Origin: Vibrio gangliei | GTDB lineage: Bacteria; Pseudomonadota; Gammaproteobacteria; Enterobacterales; Vibrionaceae | DNA length: 64,000 nt | Direction of reading: 5' to 3' | Assembly (NCBI RefSeq): GCF_026001925.1 | Contig: NZ_AP021870.1 | Location: 806,001-870,000 of the forward strand | Shown: one piece after another, positions 55,640-64,000 of the stretch | Layout: each line of letters opens with the position of its first letter | Position numbering within the stretch: position 1 is the stretch's first letter | Notes under the pieces: model-generated | Database searches by the model: none | What the model was told of the DNA's origin: nothing | Seen by the model: the letters and a program-made list of their open reading frames with translations, nothing else | Made by a program: the position numbers and the translations under genes

Positions 55640-57382
55640 TTAGCCTAATTGCATTTCTAAACGAACTTGGCTGCCCTTTCCAATCTCAGATTGAATGGTG
55701 TAGTCAGCGGCCAAACGTGACGCACGTTCTTGCATAATACCTAAACCATAATGATGAAGTTTAGGCTGATTAACATCAAAACCCACGCCATCATCAGCCA
55801 CACAAATACGAATCATCTGTTCATCTTGCAAGCAAGTCACATGAATGGTTTTTGCTTGCGAATGTTTTATCGCATTTAATACCGCTTCTCGAATAAATTG
55901 CAATAAATGCACTTGCTGTTGCGCATCTAACCCAAGGGAAAGCAACTGGTTTTCAACCACAAGATTCGCTTCTGTTTGATCTTGTAACGGATGCAACAAT
56001 TGCTTAAGCGCCTCCCCAAAATGCGCTTCTTCAATTTTTAATCGAAATGTACTTAACAACTCGCGTAACTGGGTATAAGCCTGCGCTAACACCTCATCCA
56101 CTTCTTTAATAATTTGTGTGGCCGTTTCACAACGCTTATTTTCACAACGCTTAGCGCACAACTCTTGGTTTAAATTACGTTTAAGAAGCGTCACTTGAAT
56201 TTTGAGATACGATAAAGATTGAGCCAGAGAATCATGCAATTCTCGCGCAATGGTGGCACGTTCTTGCATTAAGATAAGTTGTTCGGTTTGCTTCTGGTTA
56301 TGATTAAAATACAAGGCACGCGCCAAGATATGCCCGAGGCTTTCCATCAACACTTTATCTAAACGATGATTGGTTTGTTGCCATTCCAACAGGCCCAATG
56401 TCATACCATTTTCTTCAAGAGCAAACTGCTTCCATCCAAATGATGATTGTGGTTGACCCGCATTCACTTCAACTTGCCCCCCTTCCTTTTCATCAATAGA
56501 TAAACGCAGCGCTTGAACCCCATTAAGTTGGGTGAAATTATTCAGCACGGACTGGAAATCTGACAGTGTTAAACGCGAGTTTGAGAGCGAATCTGAACTT
56601 TCATACAGGATACTTAATGCATCATTCGCTTGCTGTAATTCCTGCGTTTTTTCGTCAACAGCTAATTCAAGGCCGTGATATAGCTGAGCAAGCTCTTTCG
56701 CCATTAATTGATAGCATTGCGCTAACACATCCAACTCTGTCTCACTATTGACCTCAAGCTGAATAGAAAAATTTTTGTCTTGAATGGCTTGGCTCGCATT
56801 CACTAATTGCCCTAACGGTTTGACCACTTTATTACGCGCAAAACGGACAATCAGCACCGTCAACAAAGAAATCAAGAATAAACAGAGCACGCCGGCTAGA
56901 GCGAACACTTTTAATTTGTTCTCAGAAAAGCGTTGCAGGCTCAAAACAAAGTAATCCAATTGATGCACCATGCCTTCAACTTGCCCTAAATAATCTGTGG
57001 TATTACCTGATGTGATTTGCGCTGAGAGTATTTGCCAACGCGCCAATATTTGTTGGTACTCCAATTGAATAGTGTGCGGGACGATCATCGAGTCCAACGA
57101 TCGCATCGCAGAAGAATGCAAAGAGCGATTCATGCTATCAATATGTTCGGTCAATTGGGGGGATTGAGTTTGAATATCATAAGCAAGGCGATAACTTTGC
57201 ATGCGAAGTGAGCCTGCGACGTTAATGACTTCGGCATCTTTCAAACTGTAATTAATCGTGAACAATCCCACAATAATCGCCACGACCGCGAGGGCTAAAA
57301 TCGACATCAAGCCTTTTGCAATCGTGGACGCAATTGGCTTTTTAGGCGCGATGTAATGTTCAGAATAGCGAATATCGTTCAC
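55640..57382 (-). CDS. narQ: Nitrate/nitrite sensor kinase NarQ
   Basis: A 580-residue sensor. The first helix is followed by the periplasmic nitrate-binding P-box (DAEVINVAGSLRMQSYRLAY), a second helix and HAMP domain, and the HisKA_3 H-box (ERATIARELHDSLAQSLSYL) with a C-terminal ATPase (HYGLGIMQERASRLA). Between the two dimerisation helices is a Cys-rich insert (CAKRCENKRCE) not present in E. coli NarQ. The start is a GTG at 57382. Divergent from napF, in operon with narP. Confidence 0.93.
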   Translation of the reverse strand: MNDIRYSEHYIAPKKPIASTIAKGLMSILALAVVAIIVGLFTINYSLKDAEVINVAGSLRMQSYRLAYDIQTQSPQLTEHIDSMNRSLHSSAMRSLDSMIVPHTIQLEYQQILARWQILSAQITSGNTTDYLGQVEGMVHQLDYFVLSLQRFSENKLKVFALAGVLCLFLISLLTVLIVRFARNKVVKPLGQLVNASQAIQDKNFSIQLEVNSETELDVLAQCYQLMAKELAQLYHGLELAVDEKTQELQQANDALSILYESSDSLSNSRLTLSDFQSVLNNFTQLNGVQALRLSIDEKEGGQVEVNAGQPQSSFGWKQFALEENGMTLGLLEWQQTNHRLDKVLMESLGHILARALYFNHNQKQTEQLILMQERATIARELHDSLAQSLSYLKIQVTLLKRNLNQELCAKRCENKRCETATQIIKEVDEVLAQAYTQLRELLSTFRLKIEEAHFGEALKQLLHPLQDQTEANLVVENQLLSLGLDAQQQVHLLQFIREAVLNAIKHSQAKTIHVTCLQDEQMIRICVADDGVGFDVNQPKLHHYGLGIMQERASRLAADYTIQSEIGKGSQVRLEMQLG

Positions 57383-57533
57383 GAAGACTCATCTCTTATG
57401 TTCATTGTTAGCCCCGCATTTTTATACCTAAGTGTCATGCGTCAGCCATAAAGTTAAGGTCGACTATCTACTCAACGTTTATTCATCTTACTTGATGCGA
57501 TAAAAAATGTGTGAAGTTTATGCCGTTTATAAA

Positions 57534-57547
57534 TTGATCTAAAACAA
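57534..57547 (+). promoter_or_regulatory. FNR-like box upstream of napF
   Basis: TTGAT-CTAA-AACAA, matching the FNR consensus TTGAT-N4-ATCAA at 9 of 10 positions, about 135 nt before the napF start. Confidence 0.65.
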
Positions 57548-57561
57548 TTTCTACCCCTAAT

Positions 57562-57577
57562 TACCCCTTTGTGGGTA
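57562..57577 (+). promoter_or_regulatory. NarP 7-2-7 binding site upstream of napF
   Basis: TACCCCT-TT-GTGGGTA, an inverted heptamer pair with 2-bp spacer fitting the NarP/NarL consensus TACYYMT-N2-AKKRGTA except for one base. A further TACCCCT heptamer lies at 57552-57558. Confidence 0.8.
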
Positions 57578-57680
57578 TTTCAGCTTTATCCATAAAAACT
57601 ACAATTTCATCAGGGTTAATAAATGGTTAATTCTGTTTGTTGTCATCATTTTCTGAGCCATTTTTTACAAGGTATTCGGC

Positions 57681-58166
57681 TTGTCTAATTCTCATATTAA
57701 TTTATCGCGGCGGCAGCTTTTCACTCGTCGTAAAGATGCGGACAAACCCAATTTACCTTGGGTGAAAAATCACCTTTTTACCGACCTTTGCACCCAATGT
57801 GGAAAATGTCAGCAAGCCTGCCCAGAAAAGATCATCAAACCTACAGATGGCGGTTTTCCCCGTGTGGACTTCACTGCGGGAGAATGCACCTTTTGTTATC
57901 AATGTGCCGAAGCCTGCCCAGAGCCATTATTTATCCCGAAAGAAGAAGCCCCATGGCAAGTCAAGGCACACATCAATGATGATTGTCTTGCTAAGCGTAA
58001 TGTCGATTGCCGCAGTTGTGGCGATAGCTGCGAACCACAAGCAATAACGTTTAAGTTAGCGGTCGGTTCGGTAGCTCAGCCGCAAATCACACAAGATGCC
58101 TGCACAGGTTGTGGTGCTTGTGTCTCGGTTTGTCCAACCAAGGCTATCGTCGTGAAGCACAATTGA
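57681..58166 (+). CDS. napF: Ferredoxin-type protein NapF
   Basis: A 161-residue polyferredoxin starting with TTG (57681), with AAGG 7 nt upstream; the N-terminus SRRQLFTRRK is NapF-like. Four cysteine sets: CTQCGKCQQACPE, CTFCYQCAEACPE, CRSCGDSCEP, CTGCGACVSVCPT. It is a cytoplasmic iron-sulfur protein that assists NapA cofactor/cluster assembly. First gene of the nap operon, preceded by NarP and FNR-like sites. Confidence 0.94.
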   Translation: MSNSHINLSRRQLFTRRKDADKPNLPWVKNHLFTDLCTQCGKCQQACPEKIIKPTDGGFPRVDFTAGECTFCYQCAEACPEPLFIPKEEAPWQVKAHINDDCLAKRNVDCRSCGDSCEPQAITFKLAVGSVAQPQITQDACTGCGACVSVCPTKAIVVKHN

Positions 58167-58207
58167 GTCATTGAATAAATATGACCATTCAAAAATAGAG
58201 AGCTCGA

Positions 58208-58483
58208 ATGTCACTGAATGAAGTACATATTTCAAGTTTAGTCGTTCATGTCATGCCTGAACATTTGGCGGCCATAAAGTCCACCATTGAGTCTTTTGAC
58301 GGTACTGAAATTTATGGCGAAAGCGCTGAAGGGAAATTAGTTGTCGTGATTGAAACGCAAAACCAAGGTTACATCACGGACACCATCGACGCGATCAACC
58401 AACTCGATCACGTATTAAGCACCGCATTAGTTTTTCATCAAATCGAAAATGACCTCGATGATGAAACCGAGATAACGGAATAA
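58208..58483 (+). CDS. napD: NapA signal-peptide chaperone NapD
   Basis: A 91-residue protein with VHISSLVVHVMPEHLAAIK, the NapD opening, and an acidic tail. It binds the twin-arginine signal of NapA until cofactor loading is complete. It lies between napF and napA with 41 and 58 nt gaps. Confidence 0.93.
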   Translation: MSLNEVHISSLVVHVMPEHLAAIKSTIESFDGTEIYGESAEGKLVVVIETQNQGYITDTIDAINQLDHVLSTALVFHQIENDLDDETEITE

Positions 58484-58541
58484 TAACAATTAAACACCTG
58501 ACTTTTCAGGTAAAAACTGGATTAAAACCCGAGGGTGATGT

Positions 58542-61034
58542 ATGAAAATGACAAGACGTGCGTTTGTTAAAGCAAATGCAGCCGCTTCCGCCGCCGCCGT
58601 CGCAGGGATAACCCTCCCCGCTTCCGCAACGAACTTAATTGTGAGCTCAAATGAGACTGCGATTAAATGGGACAAAGCCCCTTGCCGCTTCTGTGGTACG
58701 GGGTGTTCTGTTTTAGTCGGCACACAAAATGGCCGTGTCGTCGCCACACAAGGTGACCCAGAAGCACCGGTCAACAAAGGTTTAAACTGTATCAAAGGCT
58801 ACTTCCTATCTAAGATCATGTACGGTAAAGATCGCTTGAACACGCCGTTACTGCGCATGAAAAATGGCAAGTTTGATAAAGACGGTGATTTTGCCCCGGT
58901 CTCTTGGGAGCAAGCCTTTGATGTAATGGCTGAGAAATTCAAAAAAGCCATTAAAGAAAAAGGGCCAACCAGCGTAGGTATGTTTGGTTCTGGCCAATGG
59001 ACCGTCATGGAAGGCTACGCAGCATCGAAATTGATGAAAGCGGGTTTCCGTTCCAACAACATCGACCCTAACGCACGTCACTGTATGGCATCAGCGGTAG
59101 TGGGCTTTATGCGTACTTTCGGTATCGATGAACCTATGGGCTGTTATGACGATTTCGAACACGCCGATTCTTTCGTTCTTTGGGGCTCAAACATGGCGGA
59201 AATGCACCCAGTACTTTGGACCCGCATTACCGACCGTCGCCTAAGCCACGAACACGTTAAAGTCAACGTACTGTCTACCTACTACCACCGTTCGTTTGAA
59301 TTAGCGGATCGCGGCATGGTTTTCCATCCACAATCAGACCTTGCGATTGCTAACTTCATTGCCAACTACATCATCCAAAACGATGCGGTTAACTGGGACT
59401 TCGTCAATAAACACACCCACTTTAAGCAAGCGGTTACTGATATCGGTTATGGCTTGCGCGATGATGATCCTCTTCAGCAAAAAGCGAAAAATGCCAACTC
59501 AGACGCAATGTCTGATATTAGCTTTGAACAATACAAACAGTCTGTCGCACCTTACACGGTAGAAAAAGCATCTGAAATGTCAGGTGTTCTCCCTGAAGAT
59601 CTAATTGAACTTGCGAAACAATACGCCGATCCAAAACGTAAAGTAATGTCACTTTGGACAATGGGTATGAACCAACATACTCGCGGTGTTTGGATGCAAA
59701 GCTTGGTTTACAACTTGCACCTTCTAACAGGTAAAATTTCAGAACCGGGTAACAGTCCATTCTCACTAACCGGTCAACCTTCGGCATGTGGTACGGCTCG
59801 TGAGGTGGGTACCTTCTCACACCGCCTACCAGCAGACATGGTAGTGGCAAACCCAGAACACCGTAAGATCGCTGAAAAAATTTGGAAACTGCCAGAAGGC
59901 ACCATTCCACCAAAACCTGGTTTCCATGCGGTACAACAAGATCGCATGCTCAATGACGGCGTATTAAACGCTTATTGGGTGATGTGTAATAACAACATGC
60001 AAGCAGGCCCGAACATTAACACTGAACGCCTTCCTGGTTATCGTAACCCAGAAAACTTCATTGTATGTTCAGACCCATATCCTACAGTGACCGCACAAGC
60101 TGCCGACCTGATTCTTCCAACTGCGATGTGGGTTGAAAAAGAAGGCGCTTACGGTAACGCAGAGCGTCGTACTCAAGCTTGGTATCAACAAGTATCACCA
60201 GTTGAAGGCGCGCGTTCTGACCTTTGGCAAATCATGGAGTTTTCAAAACGCTTCAAGATCGAAGAAGTATGGCCTGAAGATCTGATGGCAAAAGCACCGG
60301 AGCTACGTGGCAAAACCATGTACGACATTTTGTTCCGTAACGGCAATGTTGACAAGTTCCCACTGGAAGAAGCGCAAGAGCTCAATGACGACGCAAAATC
60401 GGCGGGCTTCTACGTACAAAAAGGTTTGTTCGAAGAATACGCAGAATTTGGTCGCGGCCACGGTCACGATTTGGCGCCATACGATACCTACCACAAAGTA
60501 CGTGGCCTACGTTGGCCTGTCGTGGATGGCAAAGAAACCCTATGGCGATTTAACCCAGAATATGACCCATACGCAAAACGCGAAGGTCGTGACTTCTACG
60601 GTAAACCGGATGGCAAAGCGTTGATCATTTCAGCGCCTTACGAAGCGCCACCAGAAGTACCAAATGAAGAATACGATTTATGGCTATGTACTGGTCGTGT
60701 ACTGGAGCATTGGCATACCGGCACCATGACACGTCGTGTGCCTGAGCTATACAAAGCCGTACCGGATGCACATTGCTACATCCACCCTGATGACGCCGAA
60801 GCGCGTGGCCTACGTCGTGGTGATGAAGTACTGATTGCTTCTCCGCGTGGTGAAGTGCGTGCTCGTGTTGAAACTCGTGGTCGTAACCGTCCGCCGCAAG
60901 GCTTGGTTTTCGTTCCATTCTTTGATGCTCGCATCCTAGTCAACAAGTTGATTTTAGATGCCACTGATCCGTTATCAAAACAGACTGACTATAAGAAGTG
61001 TCCAGTCAAGATAACTAAGATCGCGAGTGTTTAA
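58542..61034 (+). CDS. napA: Periplasmic nitrate reductase catalytic subunit NapA
   Basis: An 830-residue molybdoenzyme with a twin-arginine signal ([20 protein letters not shown]), the 4Fe-4S motif [13 protein letters not shown] and following GLNCIKGYF, and the molybdenum-ligand Cys in [11 protein letters not shown]. Length equals NapA of enteric bacteria. It reduces nitrate to nitrite in the periplasm using electrons from NapBC. Start has GAGGGTGAT upstream. Confidence 0.98.
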   Translation: MKMTRRAFVKANAAASAAAVAGITLPASATNLIVSSNETAIKWDKAPCRFCGTGCSVLVGTQNGRVVATQGDPEAPVNKGLNCIKGYFLSKIMYGKDRLNTPLLRMKNGKFDKDGDFAPVSWEQAFDVMAEKFKKAIKEKGPTSVGMFGSGQWTVMEGYAASKLMKAGFRSNNIDPNARHCMASAVVGFMRTFGIDEPMGCYDDFEHADSFVLWGSNMAEMHPVLWTRITDRRLSHEHVKVNVLSTYYHRSFELADRGMVFHPQSDLAIANFIANYIIQNDAVNWDFVNKHTHFKQAVTDIGYGLRDDDPLQQKAKNANSDAMSDISFEQYKQSVAPYTVEKASEMSGVLPEDLIELAKQYADPKRKVMSLWTMGMNQHTRGVWMQSLVYNLHLLTGKISEPGNSPFSLTGQPSACGTAREVGTFSHRLPADMVVANPEHRKIAEKIWKLPEGTIPPKPGFHAVQQDRMLNDGVLNAYWVMCNNNMQAGPNINTERLPGYRNPENFIVCSDPYPTVTAQAADLILPTAMWVEKEGAYGNAERRTQAWYQQVSPVEGARSDLWQIMEFSKRFKIEEVWPEDLMAKAPELRGKTMYDILFRNGNVDKFPLEEAQELNDDAKSAGFYVQKGLFEEYAEFGRGHGHDLAPYDTYHKVRGLRWPVVDGKETLWRFNPEYDPYAKREGRDFYGKPDGKALIISAPYEAPPEVPNEEYDLWLCTGRVLEHWHTGTMTRRVPELYKAVPDAHCYIHPDDAEARGLRRGDEVLIASPRGEVRARVETRGRNRPPQGLVFVPFFDARILVNKLILDATDPLSKQTDYKKCPVKITKIASV

Positions 61035-61119
61035 TTCATCGAATTGAACCTTGAGCAAACCATGTCAGGTCACTGAGTAAGACTGAACACTCAGTGACCA
61101 CAAAGAATCGGAGAAGATT

Positions 61120-61599
61120 ATGAAAAAGATCATCATGGCATTGATTGCCGCCAGCGCGCTCATAATGGGTGCAGTACACGCCGAAGATGCCGACATCACC
61201 CCTGCCGCCTCAAATCCAGGTGGCATTGGTGGCGTTGAATCACTTCGAGGTGCAACAGAACTCGAAGCGACACGTCCTGCGGATGACTTTAAGCGCTTTC
61301 CTAAAGATCATCAGCTAGATAGCGATTATGTGTATCAGCCCCCCTTGATTCCACACAGTATTCGTAATTACGAAGTCTCGTTAAATGCGAATAAGTGCTT
61401 GGCTTGTCATAGTTGGAAAAATGCCAAAGAAATGGGCGCGACCAAAATCAGCGTAACGCACTATGTGAACCGTCAAGATGCAGTGTTATCGGATGTGTCG
61501 CCTCGTCGTTACTTCTGCTTGCAATGTCACGTACCTCAGGCAGATGCAAAACCTTTGGTAGAAAATGAATTCCAACGTGTTGATTCACTTAAAAAATAA
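61120..61599 (+). CDS. napB: Diheme cytochrome NapB
   Basis: A 159-residue periplasmic protein with signal peptide (ending VHAED) and two heme c sites, CLACH and CLQCH. It forms the soluble electron-transfer partner of NapA. Preceded by a GGAGAAG box. The neighbouring napC supplies electrons. Confidence 0.97.
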   Translation: MKKIIMALIAASALIMGAVHAEDADITPAASNPGGIGGVESLRGATELEATRPADDFKRFPKDHQLDSDYVYQPPLIPHSIRNYEVSLNANKCLACHSWKNAKEMGATKISVTHYVNRQDAVLSDVSPRRYFCLQCHVPQADAKPLVENEFQRVDSLKK

Positions 61600-61664
61600 A
61601 ACGCTAGGCTTAAACAGAACATGACTGTTTAAGCCGTTCGAAAAGTGACGAAAGAGTATAAATT

Positions 61665-62240
61665 ATGAAATTACTAAAAAACTTTTGGAAGCGTTTATCT
61701 ACCCCAAGTAAAGCCGCAGCAGGTATCATTCTGTTTATGGGTTTTATGGGTGGATTACTATTCTGGGGTGCATTCAACACCGGAATGGAAGCGACCAATA
61801 CTGAAGAATTCTGTTCAGGCTGTCACGCACCAATCGTAAAAGAGATCCGTGAAACCATTCACTACTCAAACCGCTCTGGTGTACGTGCAATTTGTTCAGA
61901 CTGCCACGTACCGCACAAATGGACAGATAAAATCGTTCGTAAAGTACAAGCGTCGAAAGAACTGGTTTTCCACTTTATTGGTACCATTGATACCGAAGAA
62001 AAATTCAAAGAACGTCGCGGTCATCTCGCCCATCGAGAATGGCAACGGATGAAAGAGAACGATTCGAAAGAATGTCGTAACTGTCACCAATTCAACTACA
62101 TGGATTTCTCTGAACAAGGGCCTCGAGCGGTTAAACAGCACTCCACAGCCTTGGCGAATGGTGATAAAACCTGTGTCGACTGTCATAAAGGTATTGCCCA
62201 CAAGCTACCCGACATGAAAGATGTGGAAGGCTGGCAATAA
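61665..62240 (+). CDS. napC: Tetraheme quinol dehydrogenase NapC
   Basis: A 191-residue NapC/NirT protein: one N-terminal membrane anchor (about residues 18-40), and four heme c motifs CSGCH, CSDCH, CRNCH, CVDCH in the periplasmic part. It oxidises quinol and passes electrons to NapAB. It is 65 nt after napB; a 45-residue membrane protein gene follows 28 nt later. Confidence 0.97.
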   Translation: MKLLKNFWKRLSTPSKAAAGIILFMGFMGGLLFWGAFNTGMEATNTEEFCSGCHAPIVKEIRETIHYSNRSGVRAICSDCHVPHKWTDKIVRKVQASKELVFHFIGTIDTEEKFKERRGHLAHREWQRMKENDSKECRNCHQFNYMDFSEQGPRAVKQHSTALANGDKTCVDCHKGIAHKLPDMKDVEGWQ

Positions 62241-62268
62241 GCCGTCAGATAATTAAGGAGAAGGCATT

Positions 62269-62406
62269 ATGAGTACTTTAGAATACGTTATCTGGCACAT
62301 TTTAGGTTATGCCGCCATGCCTGCCATTATCTTAGGTGGCTTTGTGGCCGTGGCCGCTATTTGCATCGCGATTTTATCTTTTACCAAAGATAAACAGATC
62401 GACTGA
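62269..62406 (+). CDS. 45-residue membrane protein (TIGR02808-like) at end of nap operon
   Basis: ATG at 62269 with a strong AAGGAGAAGG box, stop at 62404. The peptide MSTLEYVIWHILGYAAMPAI continues as one or two hydrophobic segments with LGGFVAVAAICIAILSF and a polar tail. Its length, sequence type and place after napC fit the TIGR02808 short-protein family of Vibrio and Shewanella nap loci. Function unknown; a NapC-associated membrane factor is a guess. Confidence 0.8.
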   Translation: MSTLEYVIWHILGYAAMPAIILGGFVAVAAICIAILSFTKDKQID

Positions 62407-62435
62407 TAACCGTTCATTAGATGACAAATATAACG

Positions 62436-62483
62436 CGCCTGATTTCTTAAGCTTTGCCCAGCTTAGGATTTCAGGCGTTTTTT
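62436..62483 (+). terminator. Terminator of the nap operon
   Basis: CGCCTGA pairs with TCAGGCG outside an inner AAGCT/AGCTT stem, followed by six T. Confidence 0.88.
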
Positions 62484-62487
62484 ATAG

Positions 62488-63339
<852 letters not shown>

Positions 63340-63371
63340 TCGTCAATAACCGCTCTAGACACATAAAAACA

Positions 63372-63398
63372 AAAAGCTTCCAAACTCTGGAAGCTTTT
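63372..63398. terminator. Bidirectional terminator between ydfG and the glutathione peroxidase gene
   Basis: AAAAGCTTCC / GGAAGCTTTT perfect 10-bp stem with 7-nt loop, T-rich on both strands; shared by two convergent genes. Confidence 0.9.
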
Positions 63399-63424
63399 GC
63401 TTTTGAACCGCTCTTATTTACGAA

Positions 63425-63958
63425 TTACAACAGATCATCAATATCTTGTGCGATTTCATCGGCAGAATAGGTTGGAGAATAACGCTCCACCACATTGCCT
63501 TGTTGGTCGACTAAAAACTTCGTAAAATTCCACTTGAGTTCGCCATCATCAAACACTTGACCAATCGAGGTTAACTTTTCAATTAATCCCTCGGTTGCAT
63601 CATTGGTTTTATCTTCATGACGCTGCAACTTTAAGAATTTAAACAAAGGATCGGCATCTGGGCCATTCACGTCTAATTTGGCGAAGTTGGTAAAGCTCAC
63701 CCCGTAGTTCACTTGGCAGAAATCCATGATCCCTTGGTCATCTTCTGGCGACTGACCTAAAAACTGATTACAAGGAAAACCCAAAACTTCCACACCTTTA
63801 TCTTTATATTGCTTATAGAGTTTCTCTAACCCTTCCAATTGAGGCGTTAAACCACATTTGGTGGCAATATTCACAATCAGTAAGACCTTGCCTTGATATT
63901 GCGAGAGATCCACCTGCTCACCAGATACCGCTTTCACTGTAAAATCATGTACCTTCAT
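63425..63958 (-). CDS. Glutathione peroxidase family protein (Cys type)
   Basis: A 177-residue protein with VLLIVNIATKCGLTPQ (peroxidatic Cys at about residue 35), GFPCNQFLGQSPED and KWNFTKFLVDQQGNV, the three conserved GPx motifs. It is a Cys not Sec enzyme and likely uses thioredoxin or glutathione to reduce peroxides, like BtuE. Start has GGAGTAAT immediately upstream. Convergent with ydfG. Confidence 0.93.
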   Translation of the reverse strand: MKVHDFTVKAVSGEQVDLSQYQGKVLLIVNIATKCGLTPQLEGLEKLYKQYKDKGVEVLGFPCNQFLGQSPEDDQGIMDFCQVNYGVSFTNFAKLDVNGPDADPLFKFLKLQRHEDKTNDATEGLIEKLTSIGQVFDDGELKWNFTKFLVDQQGNVVERYSPTYSADEIAQDIDDLL

Positions 63959-64000
63959 CTTATTACTCCTTGATTAGACAAAATTTCTACAACATTTTTA

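Noticed and set aside
57758..58047. Cys-containing plus-strand frames inside napF
   Set aside because: Shadow frames caused by the cysteine codons of napF.

Overview
The window looks like a chromosomal segment of a marine gammaproteobacterium of the Vibrionaceae, probably Vibrio. The clues are moderate AT richness, a napFDABC operon with a NarQ/NarP pair beside it, a TIGR02808-type mini-protein after napC, a duplicated Pst transporter, and interspersed palindromic repeats of a kind common in Vibrio. Taxonomy is inferred from protein resemblance only; no rRNA, tRNA, integron or phage genes were seen.

Layout. 1-520: cytochrome b561 gene cut by the window edge. 696-1427: a scar in which a 5'-truncated dmsC and a 5'-truncated napF-like gene meet head to head. 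1483-16300: housekeeping and envelope genes (YiaD-like lipoprotein, a large AsmA/DUF748 protein, a Lon-like protease, a nitroreductase, a D-lactate dehydrogenase-like flavoprotein, a Rossmann reductase, LysE and MFS transporters, and an M23 peptidase). 16550-23202: urease operon ureDABCE-hupE/ureJ-ureFG on the minus strand, interrupted by a 7-bp tandem repeat just before ureE and by two palindromic repeat elements. 23400-24802: a pilin gene broken by an amber codon, then mscS. 25049-30851: urea ABC transporter urtABCDE, preceded by a textbook sigma-54 promoter and NtrC-like sites. Urea import and hydrolysis are therefore encoded almost back to back, with nitrogen control visible for import. 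31167-34459: a phytase-like esterase, a LysR regulator and ureidoglycine aminohydrolase (allE).

34727-38923 is an envelope-modification operon (eptA, dgkA, response regulator, sensor kinase); its upstream region carries three 11-bp-spaced direct repeats that look like the binding site of its own regulator. 39107-39895 is fpr. 40021-44538 is a compact four-gene operon of unknown function, all predicted envelope proteins: a beta-barrel protein, a POTRA-less Omp85-like barrel, an alpha/beta-hydrolase lipoprotein and a DUF4056 lipoprotein. It is the best candidate for an undescribed system. 44974-52805 carries two complete high-affinity phosphate transporters in tandem (pstSCAB twice), each with its own Pho box and without phoU.

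53105-63958: a decayed diguanylate cyclase, a riboflavin synthase-family gene, narP, narQ (with a Cys-rich loop in the dimerisation domain), then the periplasmic nitrate reductase operon napFDABC plus a 45-residue membrane protein, with a near-consensus NarP 7-2-7 site and an FNR-like site upstream. The window closes with ydfG and a glutathione peroxidase gene.

Taken together the region covers nitrogen supply (urea, ureides, nitrate), phosphate scavenging and surface modification. Start codons were often moved inward from the longest reading frame to the first start with a usable ribosome binding site and signal peptide; this is stated in the entries.
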